From contig CAZEAN010000033.1 of NCBI GenBank assembly GCA_964510225.1, positions 1-51,259 of the forward strand: 51,259 nt of DNA, in the 5' to 3' direction. The DNA comes from CAZEAN01 sp964510225 (GTDB lineage: Bacteria; Planctomycetota; Planctomycetia; Isosphaerales; Isosphaeraceae). The position numbers and the translations under genes were made by a program. Under the pieces are notes generated by a model. The model had not been told where the DNA came from. It searched no databases and saw nothing but the letters and a program-made list of their open reading frames with translations. Below are positions 34,836 to 43,978 of this stretch, one piece after another; the stretch's first letter is position 1, and each line of letters opens with the position of its first letter.

Positions 34836-36563
34836 GTGACCGTTGATCCAGAAACTAAACCAAAGCTCCAGGTCTACCGAGTGGGTGAACCGACGCGGAC
34901 GATCACTTTAGAAGGTAAGCGTCTCATCATCGGCCGACGTCAAGATTGTGCGATCCGACTCGATGGAACGACCGTTTCCGCACGACACGCCAGACTCACT
35001 AAGAGCGGTCAGAGCTACATGGTTGAGGATCTTAAAAGTCTTAACGGAACGACAGTGAATGATCACTCAATCGATAGCCTGGGGCCAATCCTCCTCAACG
35101 ATGGCCATACCATCAAAATTGGAGAGTTCACATTAATATACAATGGGTTAAGCGTCAAAATCGACGAGGCAACCGAGACAACGATCAGTGCAAGTGTTGA
35201 TCTCCAACAGCAGTTTGTCTCGATTAATCGACTTGAACTGAATGAGGCTCTGCAAGGGGTCCTCGAAGTGATCAAGGCAGTCGGTCCGAATCTTGAGCAG
35301 GATCGGGTACTAGAGGACACTCTCGACGCGTTGCTCAGCCTCTTTCCGCAGGCGAATCGGGGCTTCATTTACTTGGGGGAGAATCGACCGACCGATCCAG
35401 AACTGATCCCCAACTGCCAGCGAGTCCGCGATGGAAGGGTTCGTGCAGATGAGTCGCATCGACACTACCGGATCAGCAGAACGGTCTTGAGCCGGGTCTT
35501 CGAGAATTCAGAGGCGATTTGTTCGGTCGACACAGCGAATCAGCCTGGTCTTGATGGTTCGAGTGTGTTCGGACAAGGAGTCCGGTCGATGATTTGCGTC
35601 CCTATTCTGGACAGTGACCGGGATCCGATTGGGATGATGCAACTCGACTCCGAGTGGGCTCACCCTGATCATGGATTTGGCCCGAACGATCTCGAGTTTA
35701 TGTCGGCTTTAGTTGGACCCATTAGTCAGGCGATTGAAAACTCCCTCTTACACCAACGGCTCTTGAATGTTCGGATTCTCGAACAAGATGCCCAGAATGC
35801 GCGGGGGATCCAGCGTGCACTTCTACCAGTCGATGTTCCTGAGGTCCCCGGTTATTCGTTCTGGCAATATTACCGATCCGCTTACCATGTCGGGGGTGAT
35901 TACTTCGGGTATCGTGCTGCGCCAAGACGCAGGGGTCTCGGGGATGGATTCGAAGAACTCGCGATTGCGATCGCCGACGTCTCTGGGAAAGGGATGTCGG
36001 CTGCCTTGATCATGGCCAAGCTCTCCGCCGAGGTTCAGGTATCACTCGCAGCGGAAGCGGACCCAGCCAATGTCTTGAAGCGGTTGAATCATTGTTTCTT
36101 GGAGGCAGACATTCCTGATAGTTTCATCACCTTCGGACTCGCTTTTCTACAACCGGAACGTCACCGAGTTCTGCTCGCAAGTGCTGGGCACCAGAGTCCC
36201 CTATTACGGCGACGCGACGCAACAATCGATCAGTTGCTCGACCACCCTCACGACCCACCTTTGGGTGTCGATGCCGGTAGCAGCTACCGGACCGTTGAAT
36301 TGGAGTTGGCCCCCGGCGACTCGATCATTCTATTTACGGACGGAATCATCGAGGCTATGAATGCGCGGGGACAACTCTTCGGCCAAACACGCTTTCGGGA
36401 CTCACTGATGAAAGCTGGCCACAAACCTCAACACGTTGGACCGGATGTACTACGCCGGCTCCGTCGCTTCGTCGGTTCGTCCCCTCAGGAGGACGACATC
36501 ACGTTACTCGTCTTCGGTCGTGATGAAGAGGAGAGACCGTTGCACGTAGGGCAATGGATCTAG
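34836..36563 (+). CDS. FHA-GAF-SpoIIE/PP2C serine phosphatase
   Basis: A 575-residue signalling protein. The FHA domain (about 10-110) has the phosphothreonine-binding set GRR, SARHA and NGT. A GAF domain follows (about 140-305). The C-terminal SpoIIE-type PP2C phosphatase (about 335-570) shows HVGGDYFGY, IADVSGKGMSAALIMA, SAGHQSPL, DGIIEAMN and DDITLLVFG, so both metal-site aspartates are present. It probably dephosphorylates an anti-sigma-factor antagonist or similar protein in response to a phosphopeptide and a GAF ligand. The start is GTG at 34836 with GGAGG seven bases upstream. Its stop is only 8 bp from the convergent SecA gene. Confidence 0.93.
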   Translation: MTVDPETKPKLQVYRVGEPTRTITLEGKRLIIGRRQDCAIRLDGTTVSARHARLTKSGQSYMVEDLKSLNGTTVNDHSIDSLGPILLNDGHTIKIGEFTLIYNGLSVKIDEATETTISASVDLQQQFVSINRLELNEALQGVLEVIKAVGPNLEQDRVLEDTLDALLSLFPQANRGFIYLGENRPTDPELIPNCQRVRDGRVRADESHRHYRISRTVLSRVFENSEAICSVDTANQPGLDGSSVFGQGVRSMICVPILDSDRDPIGMMQLDSEWAHPDHGFGPNDLEFMSALVGPISQAIENSLLHQRLLNVRILEQDAQNARGIQRALLPVDVPEVPGYSFWQYYRSAYHVGGDYFGYRAAPRRRGLGDGFEELAIAIADVSGKGMSAALIMAKLSAEVQVSLAAEADPANVLKRLNHCFLEADIPDSFITFGLAFLQPERHRVLLASAGHQSPLLRRRDATIDQLLDHPHDPPLGVDAGSSYRTVELELAPGDSIILFTDGIIEAMNARGQLFGQTRFRDSLMKAGHKPQHVGPDVLRRLRRFVGSSPQEDDITLLVFGRDEEERPLHVGQWI

Positions 36564-36571
36564 ACGCTGGT

Positions 36572-38536
36572 TTAACCAAGAACAGGGTTCAACCCCATGT
36601 TTTCACGCATCTCGGCGCGGTGCTTCTCAAAGTGCATCAGTAGTTTTCGATCCTTGCGGTGTTGGCGTTCCTTCTTCGATTGTGCCCGGAAGAAAAGTCT
36701 CCGAAATCCTGGACTCGTGAGTTCGCCGCGACCTTCGTAACGTCGACGGAGCCGCGCGGCTGGTTTCTCCCCAAAGGCTTCGATGAGTTCGTCGTCGAGC
36801 GAGACGAAGAAGAGGACCTCGCCGGGATCACCTTGTCGGGCACAACGACCCGCGAGCTGCCTATCGATGCGATAGGATTCGTGCCGCTCGGTTCCGATCA
36901 CGTGGAGACCACCTTCGGCTTTGATCTGGTCATCAAGCTTGATGTCCGTACCTCGACCTGCCATGTTCGTCGCAACGGTCACTCGCCCCGGCTGCCCCGC
37001 TTGAGCCACGATCTCCGCCTCGACTGCATGGTTTTTGGCGTTGAGCACTTGATGATCGATCTTGGCTTCATTGAGGAGTGCACTCAGCGTCTCCGACTTC
37101 TCGATGGAGCGCGTACCGACCAAGACGGGCACGTTCTTGCGATTGAGTTCAACGATGTAGTCTGCGACGGCCTTAAATTTCTCTTCCTCGTTCGAAAAAA
37201 CCCGATCCTTGAACCAGACCCGACGGCTCGGTTTGTTGGTGGGTACGGGGAAAACGTGAAGTTTATAGGTTTTCTTCAGCTCCGCGGCATCACTCGCGGC
37301 CGTACCCGTCATCCCTGCGAGCTTCTTATAGCGCTTGAAGAAGTCTTGAACCGTGACCCGGGCTGCCGTAATCGTCTCTAACGTGATCTCGAGCCGTTCT
37401 TTTGCTTGAATCGCTTGATGGAGGCCGTCTTGCCATTGTCGACCGGGCATCATCCGACCGGTATACTCATCGACGATGACCACCTCGGGCTTGCCCTTAT
37501 CGCCTGGAGCAACCACGTAATCCTTGTCGCGGATGTAAGCGATCTGGGCGCGGAGGGCTCGTTCCACATACTCATACAGTTGGTCGACAGTGAGCATCCC
37601 AAACGCGGAATGCCCAGCCTTGGCTTGAACCTTCCGACGACCGACGGCGGTTAGTTCTGCCTTCCGTTCAACGGGATCGTATTTGAAGTCCTTGACGCGG
37701 ACCAAGGTCTTGGCAATTTCGTCGGCACCGTAATAGGCGGTCGCTTCTTCTTGAGTGGGTTGATTGTTGGCACCAATAATCAAGGGCGTCCGCGCTTCGT
37801 CGATCAAAATACTGTCGGCTTCGTCGATGACGCCAAAGAAATAGCCACGTTGAACAGGTTTAGCGGCCTCGGTCGGTGCGCCAGTCTTCAGGAATGCCTG
37901 TCGAAAGTTGGACCGTTCGTTGTTTCCGTGTTGGAATCGCTTAAGCTGATCCCGGAGGAAATCAAAGCCCAGCTCTTTGCCGGTTCCGTAAGTAATATCG
38001 CACGCATAGGCAGCGCGTCGGATCGAATCATCTTGACCGGTCTGAATACAACCAACCGAAAGACCGAGGAGATGATAGATTGGCGCGTTCCACTCTGCAT
38101 CACGGTGCGCGAGGTAATCATTCACCGTGACGATGTGGACTCCTTTGCCTGGCAACGAATTTAGGAACGCCGGGCAGGAGGAGACGAGTGTTTTACCTTC
38201 GCCGGTCTCCATCTCGGCGACCGAGCGATGGTGGATCGCGATTCCACCCATCAATTGGACATCGTAGTGACGCATCCCGAGCGTCCGTTTCGACGCTTCG
38301 CGAACAAGTGCAAATGCCTCAACAAGCAACGAGTTGAGTGATTCACCTTGTCGGGCCCGTTGCTGGAGCTGCTTGCTCCGTGCGGTCAGTTGCTCGTCCG
38401 ACTCCGATTCAAGCTCGGGTTCCAAGGCGTTGATGCGGTCGACCAGAACGGCGAACCGTCCGAATCGGGCGCTGTAACCCGGTCCGGCGATCCCTTTGGC
38501 GTAGTTCAACCATGCGGGGCCTAATCGACTCGCCAT
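36572..38536 (-). CDS. secA: Short SecA-type translocase ATPase
   Basis: A 654-residue SecA, compared with about 830-900 for canonical members. NBD1 is intact (MRHYDVQLMGGIAIHH, EMETGEGKTL, DITYGTGKELGFDFLRD, VIDEADSILIDEARTPLI), as are the preprotein cross-linking region and NBD2 (KLAGMTGTA, ATNMAGRGTDIKL, RQLAGRCARQGDPG). Everything after a stub of the helical scaffold is missing, including the helical wing, most of the scaffold and the zinc-binding tail. It therefore resembles an accessory SecA2-like protein rather than the housekeeping enzyme. The ATG at 38536 has GAGGAG eight bases upstream. Confidence 0.88.
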   Translation of the reverse strand: MASRLGPAWLNYAKGIAGPGYSARFGRFAVLVDRINALEPELESESDEQLTARSKQLQQRARQGESLNSLLVEAFALVREASKRTLGMRHYDVQLMGGIAIHHRSVAEMETGEGKTLVSSCPAFLNSLPGKGVHIVTVNDYLAHRDAEWNAPIYHLLGLSVGCIQTGQDDSIRRAAYACDITYGTGKELGFDFLRDQLKRFQHGNNERSNFRQAFLKTGAPTEAAKPVQRGYFFGVIDEADSILIDEARTPLIIGANNQPTQEEATAYYGADEIAKTLVRVKDFKYDPVERKAELTAVGRRKVQAKAGHSAFGMLTVDQLYEYVERALRAQIAYIRDKDYVVAPGDKGKPEVVIVDEYTGRMMPGRQWQDGLHQAIQAKERLEITLETITAARVTVQDFFKRYKKLAGMTGTAASDAAELKKTYKLHVFPVPTNKPSRRVWFKDRVFSNEEEKFKAVADYIVELNRKNVPVLVGTRSIEKSETLSALLNEAKIDHQVLNAKNHAVEAEIVAQAGQPGRVTVATNMAGRGTDIKLDDQIKAEGGLHVIGTERHESYRIDRQLAGRCARQGDPGEVLFFVSLDDELIEAFGEKPAARLRRRYEGRGELTSPGFRRLFFRAQSKKERQHRKDRKLLMHFEKHRAEMRENMGLNPVLG

Positions 38537-38846
38537 TGCTGGAACTCCTCTACCGGCAAGCTGTCTTGTTGGGTGCCCAGTCATCCCAATCTGACCCGAA
38601 CCCAACGCCTCCCGACCGGCGTGACAAGCCGAACAATTGGCGTCTCAAATTGAAACACGGCGCGAGTCAGATTTCGGGAACGAGGTTTCATGATCCATCT
38701 TGAATAGGGACGCTGAATGTCGTGGAGTTCCCGCAAGTCAGTGAACGTTGATTTGACTCGGTCCTTGGATCAATTTGGGCAGGCGTTTGATTTGAGCAAG
38801 TTCGATCAAGTCGAAAAACGGGAGTTGGGGTATTGTCTCACTTGCC
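38537..38846. other. Divergent promoter region between secA and the AraC-type gene
   Basis: 310 bp with no credible gene, holding promoters for both flanking genes. A TTGATTTGACTCGG stretch near 38750 could be a -35 region for the plus-strand gene. No clear operator repeat is visible. Confidence 0.4.
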
Positions 38847-39713
38847 ATGCGATCAACGACAGTCATGACCTATCGACACCGGATCCTCCGAGTCCAACTC
38901 TTGATCCAGGAACAACTGGACCAAGAGTTGCCACTCGACCGCCTCGCGCGTGAGGCTCACCTCTCGCCCTTTCATTTTCATCGAATTTTCAAGGCGATGG
39001 TGGGGGAGGGGGTCGGCGCTTATGTCCGCCGACTCCGGCTCGAACGAGCGGCGCTGCTGCTCAAGATCACTGATCGGGCGGTCACGGAGATTGGATTTGA
39101 ATCCGGTTATGGAACGCTCGAAGCGTTCTCGAGGGCATTCCGCCAAATGTTCGGCGTGGCTCCCTCGGCCTATCGGAAAGAATCGCACGGCCCCACCTAC
39201 ATTCTTCCAAGGGAGGCGATGGCGATGAGTAACGCAGCACTGAACCTCGATGTCGTGATTCAAGACGTTCCGGGCCGCACAATGGCGTTGATTCGGCGGG
39301 TAGGGCCCTACAACGAAGTTGGAGCTGGCTTCCAACAGTTGATGGCTTGGGCGGGACCGCGCGGGCTGTTAGGACCGAACTCCGAAATGATCGGGATTGG
39401 TCACGATGATCCCGATGTCACCCCGGCCGATAAACTTCGTTACGACTGTGCTTTGACCGTCCCTGAAGGAACGCCGGTCGATGGAGAAATCCAACTCGGG
39501 ACCATTGAGGGCGGCCCCCACGCGATTGTGAAACACGTTGGCCCCTACGAAACCCTCGCCCAGACCTATCGCTGGATCTGCGGCACTTGGCTTCCATCGT
39601 CGAATCGCGAACTCCGTAACATGCCGATGTTCGAAATTTACCGCAATGACCCCTCCCAAGTACCAGCGGAGGAGCTGATCACCGAGATCTACGTTCCGCT
39701 GAAGCCGATCTAA
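38847..39713 (+). CDS. AraC-family regulator with GyrI-like effector domain
   Basis: A 288-residue regulator. The N-terminal AraC DNA-binding domain (about 10-112) has both helix-turn-helix motifs: LDRLAREAHLSPFHFHRIFK and ITDRAVTEIGFESGYGTLEAFSRAFRQMFG, ending in PSAYR. The C-terminal GyrI-like domain (about 130-288, small-molecule-binding, as in Rob/BmrR) shows DVPGRTMALIRRVGPY, ALTVPEGTPVDGE and PMFEIYRNDP. This architecture is typical of multidrug or xenobiotic sensors. No efflux gene is adjacent. Start at ATG 38847; ATG 38865 is an alternative. Confidence 0.92.
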   Translation: MRSTTVMTYRHRILRVQLLIQEQLDQELPLDRLAREAHLSPFHFHRIFKAMVGEGVGAYVRRLRLERAALLLKITDRAVTEIGFESGYGTLEAFSRAFRQMFGVAPSAYRKESHGPTYILPREAMAMSNAALNLDVVIQDVPGRTMALIRRVGPYNEVGAGFQQLMAWAGPRGLLGPNSEMIGIGHDDPDVTPADKLRYDCALTVPEGTPVDGEIQLGTIEGGPHAIVKHVGPYETLAQTYRWICGTWLPSSNRELRNMPMFEIYRNDPSQVPAEELITEIYVPLKPI

Positions 39714-39714
39714 T

Positions 39715-39827
39715 CAATTTGCAAACCAATCTTGGCCAGGTGGGCAACGCTTCGTCGCTTGCTCTCCTGGGAGTCTCACGGAGTCCGAGTAACCGGTGTT
39801 TCTCTCAATTCGTCGATTTGCAAATTG
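39715..39827. repeat. Inverted repeat pair enclosing a nested stem
   Basis: Perfect 11 bp arms CAATTTGCAAA (39715-39725) and TTTGCAAATTG (39817-39827) lie 91 bp apart, filling the gap between convergent stops. Each arm contains the octamer palindrome TTTGCAAA. Inside is a second, imperfect stem (CCAGG/CCTGG with GGCAA-GC/GC-TTGC). Confidence 0.6.
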
Positions 39828-39837
39828 TGGAGCGGCT

Positions 39838-41052
39838 TCACAATCTTGTGATCTCGCTCTTTTGATCTTTTAGGTTGCGTGTCCTACTGAACCCGAGTCC
39901 GACCAGGTAAGCGCCGAGTCTGGGTTGGAGAGAGGCCAGGTCGATTGCGGAAGGTTTCATCAAGAGATGATGAATTAATCGGCAAAGGATAATCCGGGAA
40001 CTGAACGAATGGTGCCAAGCACGGTGATAAACGGGAATGAGACTAAAGCGCTGGTCTCGAGTGAGCGCCTTGAGAATAAGGGGGGCAAGCAGTTCGGCAC
40101 CTTGAAGTGCCATCACCATTCCTTGGCCGCCGAGAGGATCGACGGTACCTCGGGCATCACCGACGTAAGCAACGCCTGGGAGCGTCGGTGTCGAGCGCTG
40201 GACCACAACTGGTGCGGTGGTTTTCCACTCTGGAGGTTCTTGAGGGAGTCTGTCGTTCCAAAGAACGCTCAGGTGCGGATTCGATGGGAAGAGTTGATTG
40301 GCCAGTTGATCAAGATCACCACGAGACTCTCGACTCAGTCGGGCAGGAATGAGTCCACAGAGATTGACACGGTTCGATTCCACCCAACAGCTACCGACAT
40401 ATCCCCCAGGTACTAAGTGGAGACTCACTGTACCCTCGGGTTCAAGAGTCGGATTCGCAAGTGTAATGTGTTTCTTAAGCCCAAGGTGTGGAGGGCGGAA
40501 TCGACTGATTGTGCGAGTGCTCCCGGTCCGACGGACGATGGTGGAGTGTCGCCCGTCGGCAGCGATCGTCAGTTCTGCTCTCAACTGTCTTTCCAGCCCC
40601 CGCATTCCACGGACACGAAGTCCGATAACTCGCCCATCATCGATCAGAGGTCCGATGACGCGGTGTTCTTCGAATACTGCAACACCCGCTGTCCGTGCTT
40701 GCGTGAGTAGGAGGTTATCCAGTGTTGCTCGACTGATGCCGATCCCTGGCCGCTCGGCTGATTCGACAATGGCACTTTCAAGGACCCGGCCGCGTGGTGT
40801 AGTAAGCCGAACGCTCCGGATCGGTTCGTAGCCTATTGTCCTGAGTTCTTCGGCGACTCCGAGGCGTTCAAGTGTGGGCCAGGCGTCCGGGCTCAAGAAC
40901 TCGCCACAGAGCTTCGTTCGAGGAAAGCAACCCGCATCGACAAGAGCTACACGACTGCCGTGCCGTCCGAGAAGGGTCGCGAGGACACTTCCCGCGAGCC
41001 CTGCACCGGCGATGACAACATCAAAACTCTCAGATGAGTCGCACTCAATCAC
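39838..41052 (-). CDS. FAD-dependent oxidoreductase, geranylgeranyl-reductase/hydroxylase-like
   Basis: A 404-residue FAD enzyme with the Rossmann motif GAGLAGSVLATLLGRHG near the N-terminus, CGEFLSPDAW, the ADGRHSTIVR motif and the second FAD-binding GDARGTVDPLGGQGMVMAL. It resembles the group that includes geranylgeranyl reductases and polyketide hydroxylases/halogenases. I start it at a GTG (41052) that overlaps the methyltransferase stop by eight bases; a TTG at 41064 is also open. Third gene of the ketosynthase operon, probably acting on the product of the other two. Confidence 0.86.
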   Translation of the reverse strand: MIECDSSESFDVVIAGAGLAGSVLATLLGRHGSRVALVDAGCFPRTKLCGEFLSPDAWPTLERLGVAEELRTIGYEPIRSVRLTTPRGRVLESAIVESAERPGIGISRATLDNLLLTQARTAGVAVFEEHRVIGPLIDDGRVIGLRVRGMRGLERQLRAELTIAADGRHSTIVRRTGSTRTISRFRPPHLGLKKHITLANPTLEPEGTVSLHLVPGGYVGSCWVESNRVNLCGLIPARLSRESRGDLDQLANQLFPSNPHLSVLWNDRLPQEPPEWKTTAPVVVQRSTPTLPGVAYVGDARGTVDPLGGQGMVMALQGAELLAPLILKALTRDQRFSLIPVYHRAWHHSFSSRIILCRLIHHLLMKPSAIDLASLQPRLGAYLVGLGFSRTRNLKDQKSEITRL

Positions 41053-41758
41053 GCCTAAATCCAATAAGGGCGAAATGAAAGAAGGGCTTCTTCAGAAAAG
41101 TCCACCCAAAATCGCTGTATCCCTCCACAAGTTTCATCACTTCTTCTTGAGTGAATCCCCGGAGGACAGAGACCAGACCGTCGTATCGAAAGATCCGACT
41201 CCGAAAGAGGGTCCGACTGAGGAGCCAGAAGCCCAACCACGCCAGCCAGTGACGCCTGAGGTCAAGAACGAAAACATGATGGCGCGCGACTCGACATAGT
41301 TCTCCGAAGAAGGCGTCAAGCTCCGGGCCGCTAAAATGGTGAGCAAACTTGATTGCGATCACGGATTCGATCGATTGATCACGGAACGGCAGTTGGAGGA
41401 TACTGCCTTGTACAGTTTGAAGACCTCTGGCACTCGATAACGCAACAGCACGATCTCCAGCATCGAGCGCAATGATCTGGTAGTCGGACGCTGCAGTGAG
41501 ATTCCCACTGCTTTGTTGTAGTGCCAGCGCGACATCACCAGACCCCGCACCGAGGTCAACAATGGTGTAAATTTCCCCACGAATAGCCCGACGTTGTTCG
41601 AAGGCGACACGACATTGGTTTCTGACGATCCGAAGAGTACCGAACCAGCGGTTCAAGCGTTTGAGTGCCTGATACGCGGCCTGGATTTCCTCTTCGGGCT
41701 GGTTGGGTTGATCCATCAGTTCGGGAATGTCGCGGCGGTCAGGGACGAGCCAAGGCAT
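41045..41758 (-). CDS. SAM-dependent methyltransferase
   Basis: A 237-residue class I methyltransferase. Motif I is IVDLGAGSGDVALAL, followed by ALDAGDRAV and VIAIKFAHHF in the expected places. The C-terminal part (RHWLAWLGFWLLSRTLF) has a hydrophobic stretch that may contact membrane or a lipid-like substrate. The ATG at 41758 is preferred over a TTG at 41770. It lies between the ketosynthase (24 bp) and the FAD oxidoreductase (overlap), so a shared pathway is likely. Confidence 0.86.
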   Translation of the reverse strand: MPWLVPDRRDIPELMDQPNQPEEEIQAAYQALKRLNRWFGTLRIVRNQCRVAFEQRRAIRGEIYTIVDLGAGSGDVALALQQSSGNLTAASDYQIIALDAGDRAVALSSARGLQTVQGSILQLPFRDQSIESVIAIKFAHHFSGPELDAFFGELCRVARHHVFVLDLRRHWLAWLGFWLLSRTLFRSRIFRYDGLVSVLRGFTQEEVMKLVEGYSDFGWTFLKKPFFHFALIGFRRD

Positions 41759-41782
41759 TATCGATTCCAAAGCGATTGCGAC

Positions 41783-43057
41783 TTACTTTGTCGAAGGTCC
41801 GGTGGCACGGATCACGAGTGCTGAGTTCTTTGAACCGAATCCCATACAGTTACACAACGCCAACCGAGCACCCAAAGCAGGACGCGACTGATTGGGGATG
41901 TAATCAAGATCGCATTCGGGATCAGGAAGATCGCAGTTGATGGTTGGTGGGAGGAAGCCACCATTTAGTGCCAGGAGTGTTGCCACAACACCCGCAGCTC
42001 CACACGCCCCCTGAGGATGGCCGATCATGCTCTTGGTGCTGGACATCGGCACTTTGCCCGCCGCCTCACCGAGCGCTTTCTTGACAATCACGGTCTCAAC
42101 ACGATCATTTAACGGTGTCGCTGTCCCGTGGAGGTTGACGTAGTCAAGATCGTGGGGAGAGTGTCCTGCTTGGCTAAGCGCATTTGTGATAGCTCGGGCG
42201 GGTTCTTCCAAATCAACCGACATTGAGACACGGTGCCAAGCGTCACAGGTACTTGCGTATCCGAGAATTTCGCCGAGGATCGTCGCTCCGCGTTCCTCCG
42301 CGTGTTCAAAATCTTCGAGAACAAGGAACCATGACCCTTCGGCGAGGACAAAGCCATCACGGTCACGGCTGAATGGTCGTGAGGCAGCCCAGGGTTCCTC
42401 GTTCCACGCCCGGCTTGTGATCCCCATGACGTCGAACCCCATCATCACGGCGGGAGCAATTGGGGCATCAGCACCGCCGGCAAGCATGACCGGATTTTCG
42501 CCGTACCGGATTGCCTTGTAGGCATATCCAATCGCGTCTGTGCTTGACGTACAGCCAGTCGAGACGACGTGAGAGGGCCCCCGGAGTCCTAATCGAATTG
42601 AGATCTCAGAGACGATGTTGCCCGGCGTCCCCGCTGGTACGGCAAGTACCGTCGCACGTTCGAGTTCACCGGAATAGTAATAGCCGTACAGCTCCTCGAC
42701 AAAAGAGATGCCACCACCACCAGTACCGAGGATGACGCCGGTTGAACTCCGAGTCTGATCGTCGAGAGTCGTGGGATCGAGCCCGGAATGAATCATTGCC
42801 TCTCGGGCCGCCAGAATTCCAAGGGGAACGGTTCGGCTCACCACCCGCAGTTCTTTACGCGGCATGGCCTCGGTCAGATCGAGATCGGGGATGAACCCTG
42901 CAACCCGACTCTGGAGTGTCGAGACATCGAAGCGGTCGATTGAAGTGATCCCACTCTGGCCCGCTCGGAGCGCTTCTCGGTAGGCATCCGTACCGAGACC
43001 ATTAGGGCTGATCGCCCCTAATCCAGTAACGACGACTCGACGATGGATGCTGACCAC
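41783..43057 (-). CDS. Beta-ketoacyl synthase, FabF-like
   Basis: A 424-residue thiolase-fold condensing enzyme. The catalytic triad is Cys169 (VSTGCTSSTDA), His310 (NLHGTATPLND) and His347 (KSMIGHPQGACGAAG), so it should perform decarboxylative condensation. The nucleophile context TGCTSS differs from the TACATS of housekeeping FabF, and the neighbours are not fatty-acid genes, which points to a specialised pathway. GTG start at 43057. First gene of a three-gene operon; no acyl-carrier protein is encoded nearby. Confidence 0.92.
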   Translation of the reverse strand: MVSIHRRVVVTGLGAISPNGLGTDAYREALRAGQSGITSIDRFDVSTLQSRVAGFIPDLDLTEAMPRKELRVVSRTVPLGILAAREAMIHSGLDPTTLDDQTRSSTGVILGTGGGGISFVEELYGYYYSGELERATVLAVPAGTPGNIVSEISIRLGLRGPSHVVSTGCTSSTDAIGYAYKAIRYGENPVMLAGGADAPIAPAVMMGFDVMGITSRAWNEEPWAASRPFSRDRDGFVLAEGSWFLVLEDFEHAEERGATILGEILGYASTCDAWHRVSMSVDLEEPARAITNALSQAGHSPHDLDYVNLHGTATPLNDRVETVIVKKALGEAAGKVPMSSTKSMIGHPQGACGAAGVVATLLALNGGFLPPTINCDLPDPECDLDYIPNQSRPALGARLALCNCMGFGSKNSALVIRATGPSTK

Positions 43058-43155
43058 GACTGTTTTTCTCTTCTCTCGACCTCAGTGCCGAAATCAGTTT
43101 AGACTGGGCGTGGTCGGAAGCTGGACACTTGGATTGTTTTGTAGTGTAGTCTTGG

Positions 43156-43920
43156 TCAATCGGAGTCGGTAAAGGTGAGTTTGCCGTAGTCTTCAGTCCG
43201 ATGAAAGCTCGGCTGCTCTAATGGAGCGGAACTCATTAAGAGCGGCTTTGTTCCTTCCGGACCGTAGTCGTAGCGACAGAGTGCGAAGGTCCAGACATCG
43301 CCGATTGTCGGTCGTCCGTCGCTGGCCTCGAAACGACTCCATGGAATCCGCCCTTCCACAATCCAAGCCTCGTCTTGGTCGCCGGGTTGGTCAAGAGTTC
43401 CAACAACGTGCGCGACAGCAGTAAAGCCCGAGGGTGGAAGTCCGACGAGGTCCTCAAATCGGGTGCCCGGCGTCGTAAATGGAAGTTCTAGAATCACTGA
43501 TTTTGGATTCACCTGGAACTCATAGTAGGCCGGTCGTTCAACTGACGGCTTGAAGAAGAGTTCAAAAACATCGCCGTTCCAGAGTTGATCATTTCTCTTG
43601 GTGCCGAAGGACCGCAGCTCTTTGTCTCTCATCAAGGCCGCGAAGTAGAGCGCCTCATCATCCCAAGCAAGTCGAGCCTGAGTCACGGTCCCATTATCAG
43701 TCTGATTCCAAAAGCTGGGAAAGTGGACGATCGTGTTCGATCGAACTTCCCCCCATGCTTCATCATTCAACTTTCCGTCGAGGGTCGGGGGAGTCGAGAC
43801 GCGCTGACAGACTGCCTCTCGTGTGACAGGGACTTCACTAGGCTGGGCATTCGCTGGAGCACTTAGCAACGTCCAGATCAATCCGAGCGCAGCAACCTGG
43901 ATCTTGGTCGGGCAGCTCAT
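43156..43920 (-). CDS. Exported carbohydrate-binding (CBM9/DOMON-like) protein
   Basis: A 254-residue protein with a signal peptide (VAALGLIWTLLSAPANA) followed by a CBM9-like beta-sandwich: PPTLDGKLNDEAWGEV, ARLAWDDEALYFAALMRDKEL, LWNGDVFELFFKP, YYEFQVNPK and EGRIPWSRF. Such domains bind sugars or haem and are often found in planctomycete exported proteins. The frame is open a further 80 codons upstream, inside the next gene, but the ATG at 43920 starts a clean signal peptide. It is 58 bp downstream of the Gfo/Idh/MocA gene and may be cotranscribed. Confidence 0.82.
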   Translation of the reverse strand: MSCPTKIQVAALGLIWTLLSAPANAQPSEVPVTREAVCQRVSTPPTLDGKLNDEAWGEVRSNTIVHFPSFWNQTDNGTVTQARLAWDDEALYFAALMRDKELRSFGTKRNDQLWNGDVFELFFKPSVERPAYYEFQVNPKSVILELPFTTPGTRFEDLVGLPPSGFTAVAHVVGTLDQPGDQDEAWIVEGRIPWSRFEASDGRPTIGDVWTFALCRYDYGPEGTKPLLMSSAPLEQPSFHRTEDYGKLTFTDSD

Positions 43921-43978
43921 CAACAAGTACCTCGCAATCAGAGTAGCCGAGTTATTGAGTTGGAGAATCTCTGAACGA

